A DNA stretch of 64,000 nucleotides from Anarhynchus alexandrinus (lineage: Eukaryota > Chordata > Aves > Charadriiformes > Charadriidae): NCBI GenBank assembly GCA_008711295.1, contig VUYV01000090.1, forward strand, positions 3,092,917-3,156,916, read 5' to 3'. The notes under the pieces were generated by a model. The model was given only the letters and a program-made list of their open reading frames with translations, made no database searches and was not told the origin of the DNA. A program made the position numbers and the translations under genes. Shown one piece after another: positions 46,858 through 61,000 of this stretch; position 1 is the stretch's first letter, and every line of letters starts with the position of its first letter.

Positions 46858-49800
46858 ATTTCCAATATTAGCTCTTCAACCGAGATTTACTTAGTATTAT
46901 GCAAGCTAACATCACTACAGAGATAGCAATTACCCAAGGGATTAGGCTGCTTGCAATGACTCCTTGTGGTAAGACTTAATTTTTTTGCGTATGCAAGAGT
47001 CTAAGATACCTCTATCAGTTCAAATTTAAAAACAGAACCATAGTGATCCTATGGCAGTTTCAACTATGTGGAGTAAAAACAAAGAACAGCAGTAATATAA
47101 ACTTATGCATTAGGGCATATGCTGATCACATGGGATATTACAGGAAGGAATTCCTCCTTCCTCACACACTTTCTTAGTGGAAAACCACACAGTTGGCCAA
47201 GTGTGAGGCAGACAAGGAGGATGAAGAAAGTGTCATCCTTCTCTCCTCTCCTTCTCCCCCCACCACCCCGGTATTAGGCACTGGCTGTTACTGCAGCCTG
47301 GATGTCTGATGGCAACAGTGCAGTTCTGCTGTTCCTCCCAACTCCTGCCTTTCACCTCTTCTGTCTTCAGAAGAAAGTCGTAACAGGAACAGCCATGGTA
47401 CTGAACCCCCACAGCAGGAGCTGTTAATTTTTTTCCCCTTCTTTAATTGTGAAACAATCCATGCCTATTAAACAAGTCCAGTTACCACCAGTGCCATATG
47501 CACATCAAACTCAGGTCAAAGTGAGTATGACCAACTATAGCCTTTTATTAGGAAATACAGGCAAGACGGTTGTCTGGGAAAACTGACATATAAATCCATT
47601 CCAAGTGTTTTATACTGCAATGTTTTTAGTTACTGCTTATGTGGAACAGGTTTTGTGGAAAGCACAAAGGCAGCACTGAGTTGGCCCACTGTTTTTTGCC
47701 TTCCCTGGTCCTCTTGCCTTAATTCTGTCCCAAACCCTATTTTTAAAACAACTACATACCCACATATCAAGTCCTTACAGAAGAAGGCCTTTGAAGGAAC
47801 TTCACTGAAACCCAAAAATGGCTAACACAAATGTTTGGAAGGTTATCTTTTCAAAAACCATTCAAGCTCTTCCTCTCTACCATCATCCTCTCACTCACAC
47901 AGTAAAAATATGCAAGTGTAAAATTTTTACTAGCTTAAGTACACATGTTTTGGAGCAGGAAGAAAAATTACGACATGTTGAGGTTTCAATTGGGATTCCT
48001 CATAAATGAGTAATCTTAATTAAGCAAAAACAAATTTGGGATTGCATTGAAAAAAAAAAATTGGTTTGCTCCAGACCCAGGTATAGTTTTTGAGCAAGTA
48101 TTATATATATGCTGTATCAGGGTTCCTCAGCTAACATCAAATTGTACCACCCATGTCAAAAATAATCATTGTCTGCTCCCAGCATAGGACTTGGCACAGG
48201 CACTAGAGTATCTTATTCAGAGAAACAATGTTGTCCTTGAGGATCAAAGCTTTGCTGCTTGTAGTTGAATGCCAGACTAAATTTGTCAGATTAATACGCT
48301 TGTTACAATTCCTCTTAATTTTAAGGAGGATTATACAATCACGTTTTGTGAAAGACTTCTCATGCAAGTGTTATCCTATGGGTGCTAGCGCACTATTACT
48401 TCCAACTGAACTCCAGTATTTAATGTTTGTTTTGGAAGACCTAGCTGTCTTAACAGCCACAGGGCATTTCAATAATCATATAACAAACATTACTGCAGGT
48501 TACTCTTTAATCCTTTGCGAGTGAATGAGTAAATTCTTGTCCATCTATCATATAATGACACAGCTCTGCAGTTAGTGCCAAAAAGGTACTGTAAATCATA
48601 AAAGAAAGATACCTAAGAATGAGAAGATCTGTTTTGGGAATTCAGAACTGTTTATTCAGAATAAGTTCTTCTCCCATCACTACAGAACAGTAAGAACAAC
48701 AAATAAACCTTTGTTTACAAGCCATTAACACAAAACTAGAGACATTTTTATTTCTATCTGACAATTTAAGACAAATCCCGATGGACAATTTAAGTATGTC
48801 TTCATATATGTCTAGCTGTTTGCCTCTCTGGCAACAGAGCAGAAGCAAGACCTCAGAAGTATTAGAACTCTAAATTAATCACGTCCCTTCCCCACACACT
48901 TATTTCCAAATTGGTGAAATACAGGTACAAGCAAGTTTAAAGGCTATTTTTTCCCTACTCTGACAAAGTGGTGGGGTTCTTTATTTTTAACCACCCCCAC
49001 CCCCAAAAAAAACCCTAACAAAACTTTCTGCCTTTCTGTCATGGATTTAAGTGCTGCACAGTGTCCTACTATAACAGACCTTTTGCTCATGGAGAGGACT
49101 TAAGATTGCTTTCCTTTTGAATTTGGGAGAGGTGGGAAGAGATAACTGAATACTCATCCTGGAATGCTTAAGTGAAAACTGAAGGAGAGCAGAATTACTA
49201 CTCCTTCAAACCACAGGATAGATTTGAGGCGCTTATGGACAATGAGTAAGAAACACTAAAAATTGCACTTTGTCTTTTTGCCATAGACACCATTATTGAG
49301 TAGTAGGTTCAGTTTTGGTAGAGTGAGGACAATCTTCCATCCCAGCCAAGGTTTAAGTGCTGGTTGATGCACACTATATTTAAACCATTCCATGGGGCTC
49401 CCATCAGTCAAGTATGCAGCGTATGTATTCACACTGCCAAATAAATTCTGTTGTAGAGCATTATAGTTTTCAAACTTACAGTGGCTTGGTGCCACCCTGT
49501 CATGGCTCAGTGATATATTTCAAGGACTTTTTAAAAATTTGAAAGCATTTTGAATTTTTAAAATGCTTAAATACTTTGAATCCTTCAGGGAAAGCATCAG
49601 CCTTTTCAATAGCAGCATCAACCATTCCACATAACAGTAGCTTCTGTATTGTGCAGGCAAGTTAGCCTTACCCTAAACTTTAACTGTAGCCTTGTTTGAG
49701 CTTTAAATCAGGATAAATGTAAATATAGAAGGCTTGCTCAATCACCAGTGAAGGGAAGAAAAGCTATCCAGGCTAAACTAGAGGGGAAGGGTCGAATGTG

Positions 49801-51180
49801 ACTCACTTCAAAGGAAGAAGGGATGGCTAAGAAGGTTAAATCCTTGCCCAATTCCTGAAGAGAAAATTAGGCACTAGTCTTACTAGGAAAAAAAAAAAGC
49901 TATTTTACCATAAAATCCGCACTGTCTTGTATACCATTCCAAGAAAGAGACCATTCTTACAGTGAAAATGTGAAAGTGCACCATGAACATCTACATTAGA
50001 AATACACTATTTCAGACAAGCACCAGCAGAAGTTTGACTGCAGTTTAGGTACACCAATTCACCAAAAGGCTGGGTTTACAAGACAAGGTATGGTCTGTGT
50101 CATGTGTCATGTCCCTCCCCTCTGCCCCTGAGGGAGGCAGCAAGTAGGCAAGGCAGAGGAAATTTTATTATCTCTGCACAATCAGCAGGAAAATTTTATG
50201 AACACTCTTGTGTACACACAAGTCTTACATGTTAAGCCATGACCATTAATTTTTTATGTATTGCCAAACTAGTCCTACATGTCCCCTACCTGCCAAGAAG
50301 AAAGTTCGAGGAGGTCATAGATCAGATTCATTCTCTCTAAAAAAGAAAAAGACTTTCTGCAATCCAGGCAGAAGAACAAAACATGTTTAACCAGATTTCC
50401 AAGCACAAGACAATTAACCTATTGAGTCAAGTCTGCTTGGTCAAAAGACATTCAAGGAAGATACCTGCCTGCCTCTAGAATATTCTTTTGTGTAGTGTTT
50501 TCTAGCACAGGAACTCCCAAAGACAATATACTGAATTAAACAAGAGGAAGGACAGGCTTTTGGACAGTGCTACCACGTGGTTCTTTCAGCAACTGCACCC
50601 ACAGTGCAGAGCACTCTGCTGTCATTCCAACTAAGTTATTAGGTTAATTATACTAAGACACAAATGGCTTATTGGGACTAATAGGTATGTGATCAAAAGT
50701 GCAGGGAAGAACCAAAACTCTGTAAGTTAACACAATAAAGATTTCGGGGAAAGCTGCAACTCTGCCTTTGTCCTCTACCAAAAGGTTAACTTGCTGCACC
50801 ACATACCACCTTTGCTATCAAAGTAAAAGGTGGAGCAGCCTAAAGAGCCACACACAGGCAAGTACCTCTGGTAGCTCTTACTACCAAGACAGACCTACTG
50901 CATCAGGAACATCGCTTCCTGTAACTCTGCTTTCAAGTAATAACCAGACCCACTGATTCACTTAAGATTTAATGAGATTACAGCTTGAGGTGATTTGACT
51001 GGAGACCATAAAAGTTTTAGGAGCCCATCTGCTCTGCAAAACTAACCTCTCACACACAAGCCCGGGTATGAGCTGACCTTTGAGAGCAGCAGGGTAGTTC
51101 AGGCAGGAATCAAGATTGGTACTTGTGATGGGCAGACGGACCAGACAAAACAAGAGATTTGCACTTTCAGGCAAAGAGGA

Positions 51181-51240
51181 GTTTCCATATGCATCAGTAC
51201 TCAAGGGGGAGTTTCCATATGCATCAGTACTCAAGGGGAA
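51181..51240. repeat. near-perfect 30-bp tandem duplication
   Basis: Two adjacent units start GTTTCCATATGCATCAGTAC and end CAAGGGG plus two bases. They differ at one position (29th base, G versus A). The high identity implies a recent duplication in TRIM71 intron 1. Confidence 0.93.
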
Positions 51241-54200
51241 TCTTTCCAAACAATCAGCAGTCTTTTCATTAAGAAAAGGCTAGCCACCTTAGGGTGCTTT
51301 CCCCACCATTATCACATCATTAATAGCAAATTCAAAAACTGTACCGACAATGACTGCAAAATTACCGGTATTGCAAAAGCCTAATGCAATATTCACCTTG
51401 TATGTACATCAAAAACCCATCACAAAGTACTCTTTATCAAATGTTGCAGCGCTTTGGGGGAAAAAAAAAAAAAAGGAACTTCCTAATCACACTAAAAGCT
51501 ACTAAAAGTCACCACTGCTTTCCATCTCACTTTACACTTCTATTCCCCTACAATAGCAAGCACACACATTTTCAAGAACCAACTGGTTATTGTTTCCAAT
51601 GTTTCCCAGTATCAGATCAAACACTGAGTTTTCTTCCTATAAAAAAAAAAATTACTGATTTGGAGAGACTGAGGGCAGAGGGAGAAAGAGCTACTGGTTT
51701 TACTCTGTTACTTTTTACAGGTCTGTAAAAAAGCAGCATTTCAGCAAGACTGCCGTTAAAATACATTAAAAAGTCTAGATGTAAATGCTAGACAAATGTT
51801 CACATTTTGTTGTTCTAAACCTGACCTTGTTAGCTGTAGAAGAGCCAGTCTCACTGGACAGCTGTATTTTGTAGCATAAAAAAGTTGTAGGTGCTGTTAT
51901 TTTTCCTTTCCCTTGCAGGCTGAGATGTTTTGTTGTTTTGTTCTCACTTCAGTAACAGGCCTCAATATGCAAGTTACATCTGGAAACAGACAAAAGCCAA
52001 CTGCCCAGCAGTATTGGAAAATTAAAACATTGGGTCAGACTCAAACGGACTAGGAAGCCAAAGGTCAAAGCAGCATTAAATCATTAGTTTCCCAGCTGCC
52101 ACCAAGGCATGGAGTTGACCTTTGATTTTGTAAGAAGTGGTCCAAGCAATTTTCTCGTGGCAATATGGGCAATCTGGCACAGTGGAATATTATCCTTGAA
52201 AGGGGTTGATGGGAGGGAATGGGTTTAAGATCTTGTAGGCAAAGATTAAATGTAACTCCTTAATCTCTCCAGACCAAATTTGCACTGTGAAGCTGCAAGT
52301 GCAAATAATGAATATAAAGTTATCAAACTTTAAAGCAAAGACACTCAAGCATTTGAATCACTGAAGTAGCTTTTATTCATTTGGCAGGGAGAGCCAGTGG
52401 AATTTAGGAACATAATAGATGCACTGGAGAGACTACTAGGATGTTGTCTTTCTTTTTCCTGAAAAGTTTTCAGAAATTACAATTGAAAGCTGTTTACATA
52501 GTTGCATCTCTTTAAAACAATACATCTGAGATAGAGATCATGCTTCTTCAGACTAAGAAGGACCAGCACACTACATTTAGTCTACCTGTATCCCCATTAA
52601 TAACTTTTTTTTTTAACATAGCTGATATAGCAAAGACAGAAAGCAAAGGCCAGTTTCTTTTGTCTTTCTCTAGCCTCCATGATCTTAAATTTCATCTGCT
52701 ACTGCCCTCTGGTAATACTTCCCAACTGGTCCTTATAAACTGCCCTGCTGAATGTCTGCGTTGTACGTGCAGAGTTCTGGCTGCTTCCAAGTTCCTAGAA
52801 AGGGGCTGGTTTTACTGCTGCTTGGCAAAGAGCAGCACAGGTATCAAAGGGGTTTCCGACAAAACCAAGGTACATCTGAAGAGCTACATTTGAACAGCGT
52901 GCTTGATCCTCCATTAGCAACTGAGCACGTGCACACACATGCAAAACCAGTTTGCATGCAATCAGCTGTTAAGAGATTTGTATGTGTACTTAAGACATTT
53001 CTAAGTGTATTTTTGAGCCATTTCAAGCAATTTCCTTAGTCTAAAGGGGTCGCCCAGCCCACACTTTATTGTAAGGGCCATAAAAATATTAAAAGCTATT
53101 GTTTCCTTTGTGTTTTAGGGAGCAGCACGTTGTCCAAACAGAACAGAGACAGCCCCCTCCCCATACTATGCCCAGTGTTCAAGGGTTAGTCACTACCAGC
53201 TCTCCACGTGAGAGACTCAGACTAGGAGTCACAGAAGCAACTTAGGCACAGACTGAGTCATATATCCACAATCCCTAATGGTATTTTCAGAAAATTGCAA
53301 TTAGTCATTAACGACTTGAGTAAAAATACATCCCTGTGCTGCTAACCACCCAGGTGTGGGTTGTTTTTTTTTTTTAATACAATCAGTATTTTCACTGGCA
53401 AGGTGAAAAACACACCACCCTTAACAAATATCTTTGTGAATAAGGATGGGCAGAACAACCTCTCCTCCCACACCCTTTCTTTCTAGGAAAGGTTCAAGAT
53501 CACACAGCCAATATAAACATAACACATTCTGAACATACAGACTGTTATATACAGGTCACAGAGCTAACCACAGGAAGCAAGACTTCTCTCTCTAAAGAGC
53601 CTAATGTTATAATGCTCAAACCAGTGAAAGAATATTTAAGTCTGCTTTAACAACAAACACCACCAAAACAGAACATTGAAAGACCATACTGGTAATTTCT
53701 TAGAGGAAGCAATTTAAAAGTTCATCCAGTTGGCAAATTAAGATAAAGATGGGCAGCAGTTGATCTTAATCCTTTCCACTGGTACCATTAAAGGAGCAAA
53801 ACAAGACACCAGAAGCCTTTTATTACAGATACTTGGAAGATACATGCTTCCTCATCAAGACTTTTCAGATAAAAAAAAGCCCAACTGATTTTTGCTTGGT
53901 TAGCATTCTGGCTTACTGACATCAGTACAAGCTCACATTCACTACTGAGACACTATGGAAGTGTTGCCCTCACTTCACGTAGCCTGCACGTGCCCACTGT
54001 TTCCTCGGTATAGGATAGAGGGAAATTTGCAGTGGTAGAACCTAAGAGAGAAAAACCAAAGCTTGCATCAGGTCTGCAAGCTACAGCTTGAGTTAAATCC
54101 TACAGTTGTTGCTGGACCTTCCATGGTCCTGAGAGGGGTGCAAGATATGTAAAGCTAGAAAGAGGCCTTGTTAAAAAAATAGCTATTCCCCACAATTCCA

Positions 54201-55152
54201 GTTTTAAAACCTCATTCTCATAAGCAGGCCAGTCACCAAATTATATTGGTTTAGGAGTGGACAATAAAGCTATTTCTGCAACTGGAATTCTGGAATTGGT
54301 TACTATACTGTGATGCAACTTCTGCCATAAAACTCCAGGAAATCCAGTAACTTAGATACACTCTTTTCTCCTGAAAAAGATAGTTCTGTTTATTGCTTGA
54401 GCTAGAAATAAGACAAGACTATGCCCTACAGCTCTTCAGGAGCTCAAGTATACTCTCTGGACCACAACCAGCAGCTGAATGCTGGACCAGCACTACAGGT
54501 AGTTATTTGCTCTCAGAACATGGCTTGGGAGTGGAAAAAGATGGGAATCACCCAGGTGACTGACTAGCCCTGATCTTGCCTCAGCCCTTTTCTGGCTGCC
54601 ACATGAAACTGAGTATCTTCTCTGCTTATAGAAAAAATTATTTTCTATTAGACCTCCATTCTCATCTCTCTAAATAGACTAGAGCCAGGCCTTCAGGTTT
54701 ACAGTAGAAGAAAAACACCCTAAAACTTGAAACCATTCACAAGAAACTCCCAGAGAATCACTAATGTCGTGATTTTTGCAGGCATCCAGTCTCAATGATG
54801 AAAACAACCCTATGTATGCCCCCACAGGTGAAGTTTTAGAAAGAAGCTAATGGGCCTTTTTTTTTTTTTGATTGAACAGGGTAATAACTGCCAATACAGT
54901 CCATCAAGATAACACATGAAAAGGATAGACTGTTATGCAACTATCCAACTCCACACACCAAACTGAAGGGGCCCCATTTGATATCACCTAATGACAGTAA
55001 GGGACCTTGTAGCCTTCTACAATGAAGGTTAGGGAGAAGGAAGACAGACCTTTGGGAGTTACACCAGGGGCAACAAGAGGCCCCTGTTCTGTGACTGCAT
55101 GCATGTTCCTCCTCATCTTTGCTACTGTGCTTCTTATCACTAGAGCCAGATG

Positions 55153-55173
55153 CTGGGGGGGGGTGGGGGGGTG
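55153..55173 (+). other. G-rich tract
   Basis: GCTGGGGGGGGGTGGGGGGG-like sequence with two long G-runs separated by one T. It can in principle split into four G-tracts. It lies on the strand opposite to TRIM71 transcription. Confidence 0.5.
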
Positions 55174-57899
55174 GAGAGCACAACAGCCAGCAGCAGAAGC
55201 CAGGGACAATAGCCTGGATGTTCGGGTGTGGTGGCCAACAGCAGCTAAAAACAACTACTTAAAGCAGACTCTTGAGCATGGCTGAAAGCACCCATACCTC
55301 ACACATACTTCACAGTACCTTCTGAGAGGAGAAGCAGAAAAGATGTATGGCTCCCTTCACCAAGCCCCAGACCTCCTGTGCATAGTGCCACAACCATCAG
55401 CCTGAACACTCCTTCAGTGCAGGTGGTTTGTTTTACTTTGTTTATTACGAACAGGCCCACTTCCACCTCCACAGAGGTGCTCTTGTGAAAGGCTCTCTTG
55501 CCTCCAAATCCTTTGTGATGCACACAAAGCAATAAAAAGGTGGTTTTTTGCGATGTGGTCTTTTTGCTTGGTCCTAACATGCTGCTCTGGGAAGTGAGAA
55601 GACATCACCAGCCACAGTAGTTTTCTTACTGGGAGGATGATCCCATAACCCTACCTCAGGGCAGGAAACAAAATGGAATTTGGAGATTCCTCCAAAATGA
55701 TTAGTTAAAAGCTAATAACCCCTGCAGCTTCAAGAACAAAGGGCTATTGTGTCTCAATCTCAGACTCCATGGGCTTAGTGGATGGGCTTTCTAGTCAGCT
55801 CTCACTCCATGGGACAACGAGTTTCACTAGAGGCAGAGCTTCCAATTGGTTTGCTTTTGCTAGAACCACATCCAGATTTACTTTCCAGCTCGTGGTCTGC
55901 TTCTAGCTCTGTCGTTTCTGCTATTCAGAAATGTGTGTTCAGGTCTTTGGAGCTGCCATTAACACCTCAGAAAAGGAAGTACAAGTCACAGCAGCCTTCT
56001 CAAAAGCCAGATCACACTTGGACACAGTGGGTCAGAACAACTAGCTCAGGCAGAAGTGAATGAAGTTTGAAGGCTAGAGAGATCAGCTCCTGAGAAGTTT
56101 GGTTCAGCTGCCAGCCACAGGCAGTAGGGGAATACAGGGACCTGTGGGCTATTTGGACAGAACAAGTATTCCTTTCTGCTACTGATACAATCTGGGACTG
56201 GCTGGCAGCAGACCCTTGTACCCTAAAGTCAACAGCTACCTTAAAGGCATAACAAAGATGTCCGTAACGATAAACATGGAATTTTCTCTATTAGGAGGTA
56301 CCCTGTATGATCTCATAAATACCCTCCTCTGCTGGCATAAAAAAAGAGCAAAATTAAGAGTCACGTGTATTATTCTTGACACTGCTTTACCTATGATCGA
56401 AATACTGCAGATCAAGAAGATTAATATAGTGCTCTAATCTGGCAGATCAGTAGCTGAAAGCCTCAGCTAGGTAAAGCTTTAAATGTGACCTTTATAAGCA
56501 AAGCTGATCTTGCAGGAAGTCGCATGCTCAAAAAAAAGTAATTCCAGTGAAACAGAGGCACTCAAGATGCTTGAGATCTGGAGCTAATACATACCAGGAA
56601 GGGATTTCTTTTCTTGGGAGAAGGGAGGAGTCAAGAAGGAAAAAAGGAAAATGTAAGAATGTTAACAGCAGACATTATATCTAATTTCTTTGCATTCCTT
56701 CCCCCCCTCCTTTTCCTCCCATTTTTAAAAAACAGGAGCAAACTTGTGAGTTAAGGATTCTGATCAATGCAACATGTTAGGAAAAGAGAGCAGGAGGTCA
56801 AGAGGAAATGATTAATCCTGTGCAGAAGACTGGCAGGATGGGTCCTGGAATGGCTTACCAGAACAATGCCCCCACTAATAAGCAGGTCAAAAGACCCTTA
56901 CAGTGAACAGAAGCCCTAGTTACACTGTACATTAATATTCTTCCCTTAACCCAAAGTTACATTTGTTCATTAAAGCCAGATTCAAAAAAACAAGTGTTGA
57001 ATTGGAAGACAGGTGAAAAGTTGTGGTGCCAGACACAAGCAGCAAATCTGAAAGATAAAGTATTGCAACTTAACAACTCTGAAAGTGTTAAGAGCTCCAT
57101 TCCAAGACTGTATTTGCAGTAGGCTTCAGTAAATTGAGGAATGAAGGAAGAACCCACTACTACAGATTTCAGTTTTAACACTGACTTTGTGTTCAGCTCC
57201 TGCAGTGGACCAACGCCTCTTGTTGATAAAGACTGCTCTTCTGTTAGCAGCACAGTTCAATGTGCTGAAGAAAAAGGAGCAAGCAAATGCACTGCAGGCA
57301 ATACTTTGGACTTGAAGGCACATGTGGTTCAAGGTTTACTGTAAGAGATAGCTGTCTAGTACTGTGGTTTCATGGTGTCAAACAGAACCAATGCAATCCT
57401 GAGAGATTCTCAGCTTCAGGTAATTATCCCAATCCCAGCGCTGTTTCTCCCCTCTAGTTCAGTCAGCATTACCAATTCCCCAGGGCTGCACTGCGGAAGC
57501 TGTCAGGGGAAGCCAGCTCTACTTCCAAAGAGATTGCAAACTTATATAAAAGCGTTTATTCTGTGATGCAGCATGACCCCACAGATTTGTGTTTGCAAAC
57601 ACGCAGCTGGGGCTTCACGACCACTTCAAGCCTGACCCAAGCAAACCCGCCTATTAAAGAGCAACCCACCTCATCAGCATCCCCTCCCAGTTTAGTCAGC
57701 TCCCTCAATTGGCACCTTGTAGTGCCATCAGAGAACCAATCTGGCTGAAGACTACCCTGAATTTATGAGTCTTCACAGATTTTGTGCGTCTTTACAGATT
57801 ATGGGCGAGTCAGCTCAGCTCCCTGGTACAGCTTGTTGTACCGATGTTGGGAAGTTAACAGAAACAGACCTACAGGTGTAAGATAACATGCCCATGTAA

Positions 57900-58065
57900 A
57901 AGCAAGTGGTGGGAAGAGGCGGCGGGAGAGCAAGAGGGGCCGGTGTGCCCCTCCTCCCTGCGGCAGCATGCCCTTCGCTCACTCGCCGGGGCCACCGCAG
58001 AGAGCCACAGCCTGAAGGGAGCAAAGTGGTGGGGAGGGAACGCCCTCCGGCAGCATTGCCGATTG
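57900..58065. promoter_or_regulatory. CpG-rich patch in TRIM71 intron 1
   Basis: Clustered CpGs (GGCGGCGGGAG, CTGCGGCAGC, CTCGCCGGGGCC, CTCCGGCAGC) in otherwise AT-rich intron, followed by CCTCCATTTTG (58085-58095), which contains a YY1-like CCATTTT core. It could be an alternative promoter or enhancer. It does not encode the TRIM71 first exon in either frame I read. Confidence 0.4.
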
Positions 58066-61000
58066 CCTTTGTATCAGCAAACGGCCTCCATTTTGAGGAG
58101 CTGGAGGAGCTCAGGAGAGGCCAAACATCAGCTTCCCACAGCTAGGAAATAAAAAAAAAAAAGGCAGGTTCCTATTAGCGCTTTCTGAGCCAGGCTATGG
58201 TTAATGCCCACAGTGTTCCCCCCGAGTTGTATACTAGTTCTGTGTAGAGTGAATATTTATCCCTCAGGCCCACCTCCCCAGTAACCTGGGCATTGAGGCC
58301 CTCCCCCCCACCTCAGAGCAAGAGGGCTCCACACAGAGCTACAGGCCAAGCACAGGATTTTGGCAGCAAGACCAAGTCCTCACAGCATGATCTTGGGAAG
58401 TCAGAAACTCAAAATCTCTCAGCTTTTACTAAATTGAAAATAAAAGCAAGGGCTAATCATTTTAATATACCGATCTGCATCCCCCCCACCCCCTCATTTT
58501 TCTAGGGAGGAATGGCAGTCTGTAAAACAGTACACAGGTTTCAAAGTAGGGAGGTCTTTGGCATTAGCAGGTCATTTCAGCTAGGGAAATCCACACCTTT
58601 CTCAAGAGCAGTCTGAAGACAAAGCTACAGTTTATTTACAAAGGTGTTTGGAGTCAGTGGGCTCCACAGCTCTTCTGGTTAAGGCAAAATCCAGCTAATG
58701 TACATGTCAGGTTATGGCAGTACTTAAATCCCACCCATACAGGCACAGTTAAGCAGGCGCAGTTTATTCCAGTTCGTGACTTCTTTCAGGTCCGCTGAAA
58801 ACCAACAGATGTTAGGCCACTAATTTTTATTAAATCAGTGAATGAAATTGAAATTTACCCCTTTAAGTCTGGAGGAAATTGAGTCAGGGTTATTAAACTC
58901 ACTTTTTGCAAATCCGTTTCCCTATTTGATCCACATTTTTATAGGTAAACACATTTTTAAAGCATTCATTTCGTTGTCAGCCTGGGCTACCCATTCTACG
59001 GCAAGTTCTGCAACATGTATTAAGAGAGAGTGCCTTGAGGTAGAGACTGTTCTTACAGCACATCCTAGACACACGCTTCGGCTTCAGAATCTTCATTCCC
59101 CAACACAAGCCGAAGCAGCCTCAGAGCTGGGTTAGGTTATGCATCTCTGCACAGAATCACAAGCCAGTTTTCAGCAACACAAGGTTAACAAAAGCTGAAG
59201 CTCCCAGGAGCTGACCGGGTTATTACTTTCTGCCCCTCATGTGCCGATACATGGGAGAACCTTGTGTGGCTGGTTCAACACGCCAAATACAAGGATGTTA
59301 AAAAGCCAAATAATTGTTATCTGAAGCTCAGTGCACGTGCTGAGTTCAGTGCAAACATCCATTTTGCTCTGCCTCCCCACACAAAAGCCAGGAAAGTGGA
59401 TTCCAAAGTTCAAGCACTGTTACTACAGAGGAAATGCTGAAATGAAACCTTGAGTCTTACTCTAGCAATGTTTCCACTAAATTTAAAGGACCAAGTTCTT
59501 GGGTACCTCTGTCACACCAGTAACAGGCAAACTATTTAGGCTGCATCTCCTAAGCCTAGATACTTATTTTGTCTATATTCCATGACTCATTAAAACATCA
59601 CAATGAACAATAAACTATATAGCTCATACATCTATAGCCATTTGCTGCAGTATAAGCCAATTAAAAAAATGAAATGGCTAATACATTCTTGAATGGATAA
59701 AAGTAGTAGCAACCATTTTCAAGGGGTAAACACGAGTTCTTACAAGAGCTATTTCATCTGCTGCTATTTGTTTTTCCTCTGTTCTCTGCCATTTATTGTA
59801 ATACACACTGCTAGCAGCACCTCAGAACAGCCAGACACACACAGGTTGTGATGGAAATGCATGAGAACACGCTCATGTTTTAAGACAGACTCCTCTCATT
59901 TTGTGTGTAACAAGATACTGTTGCAAGGGCAAATGCATTTCAACTAGAGCTGAATTTTACAAAAAGGATCAAGTCGCATTGCTCCCCCCCACCCAAGCTG
60001 ACGAACCTTAAAAAATCAGAACCACCACCCCCACAAGATTATAACGCTATTCTTGACTGGCATCATCATTGTCCCAGCATCATCCTGCACTTAAAAAAAT
60101 ATCAGAAAGTTTCCCCCAAAATAGGAACTACTGTCCTCTATCTGCCCCACATAATTACTCTTTCCTTGACAGTCACCATCTTTTACACCACAGTCCCCAC
60201 AAAACATCAAGCACTGCTCAGACCCAAAATCAGCTTTTAAAGCTGTCCCTTTTAATGCAACTACAAAAGCCCAGTCTGCTGTCAATGCAAGCATTTTATG
60301 GAGTTGCAAACCTCCAAATTCCACCCAGAGCAACACTATCCTCTTTGAAACTTTTCCCAATGGCTGTCTCAAAGCAAGAGCCCATAAAAAAGAGTTTATT
60401 TCATCAAACTGGAAGTTGTACAAGGGGAAACAGTCCTGCGAACACCACCATATTTAACTCGTTAGACTTTTCAAATGTTTTGGAGTTTGACCATTTCAGG
60501 GAGGGAGGGAGGGAAGGGAAAGCATTCACCAGCCCGAGCCGTGATTGATTTAAAAACAGTTTAGAGAAACAGGCAGAAGCAAGTGCAGGGCTTCCTTTCA
60601 AATTTGAAAAGAAACATATCTTGTTGTTGGCCCTCCGGTCACATTCTGTGCTGTTTTTCCTTAGGACCATCTAAACAAGACAGATGTAGCCAGTATCCAG
60701 GCAGCAGCTGAAGCCTGAGCACTAGAAAGGCACTCTGGGGTGGGGGATGGAAGGGAAAAGAGGGAGAAGAGAAGAGGAAGCCATTTGGCTATAAAAAGGA
60801 TCTTTCTTTCCTGTTGAAATGCAATGGTAAAGAGTGTCAAAATGGCTTAAGGGTGGGGAGGTCAAACATGTTTTGAGATGTTAAAAACTCTTAAGCTTTG
60901 CCAAAAAGACTGAAAAAAAATCTTAAGGTAGGTTTTTGTTCTTCCTTTCAAAATACTTCACCATCATAATAGCTGCAAGCAATTCTGAAGTTTCCATTAT

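Noticed and set aside
49543..49568. 9-bp inverted repeat AAGCATTTT / AAAATGCTT
   Set aside because: AT-rich with an 8-base loop; expected by chance in sequence of this composition.
36647..59043. Further TGAGGTAG (let-7-like) matches at 36647, 46485 and 59036
   Set aside because: They lie in TRIM71 introns, are removed by splicing, and are close to the number expected by chance over this length.
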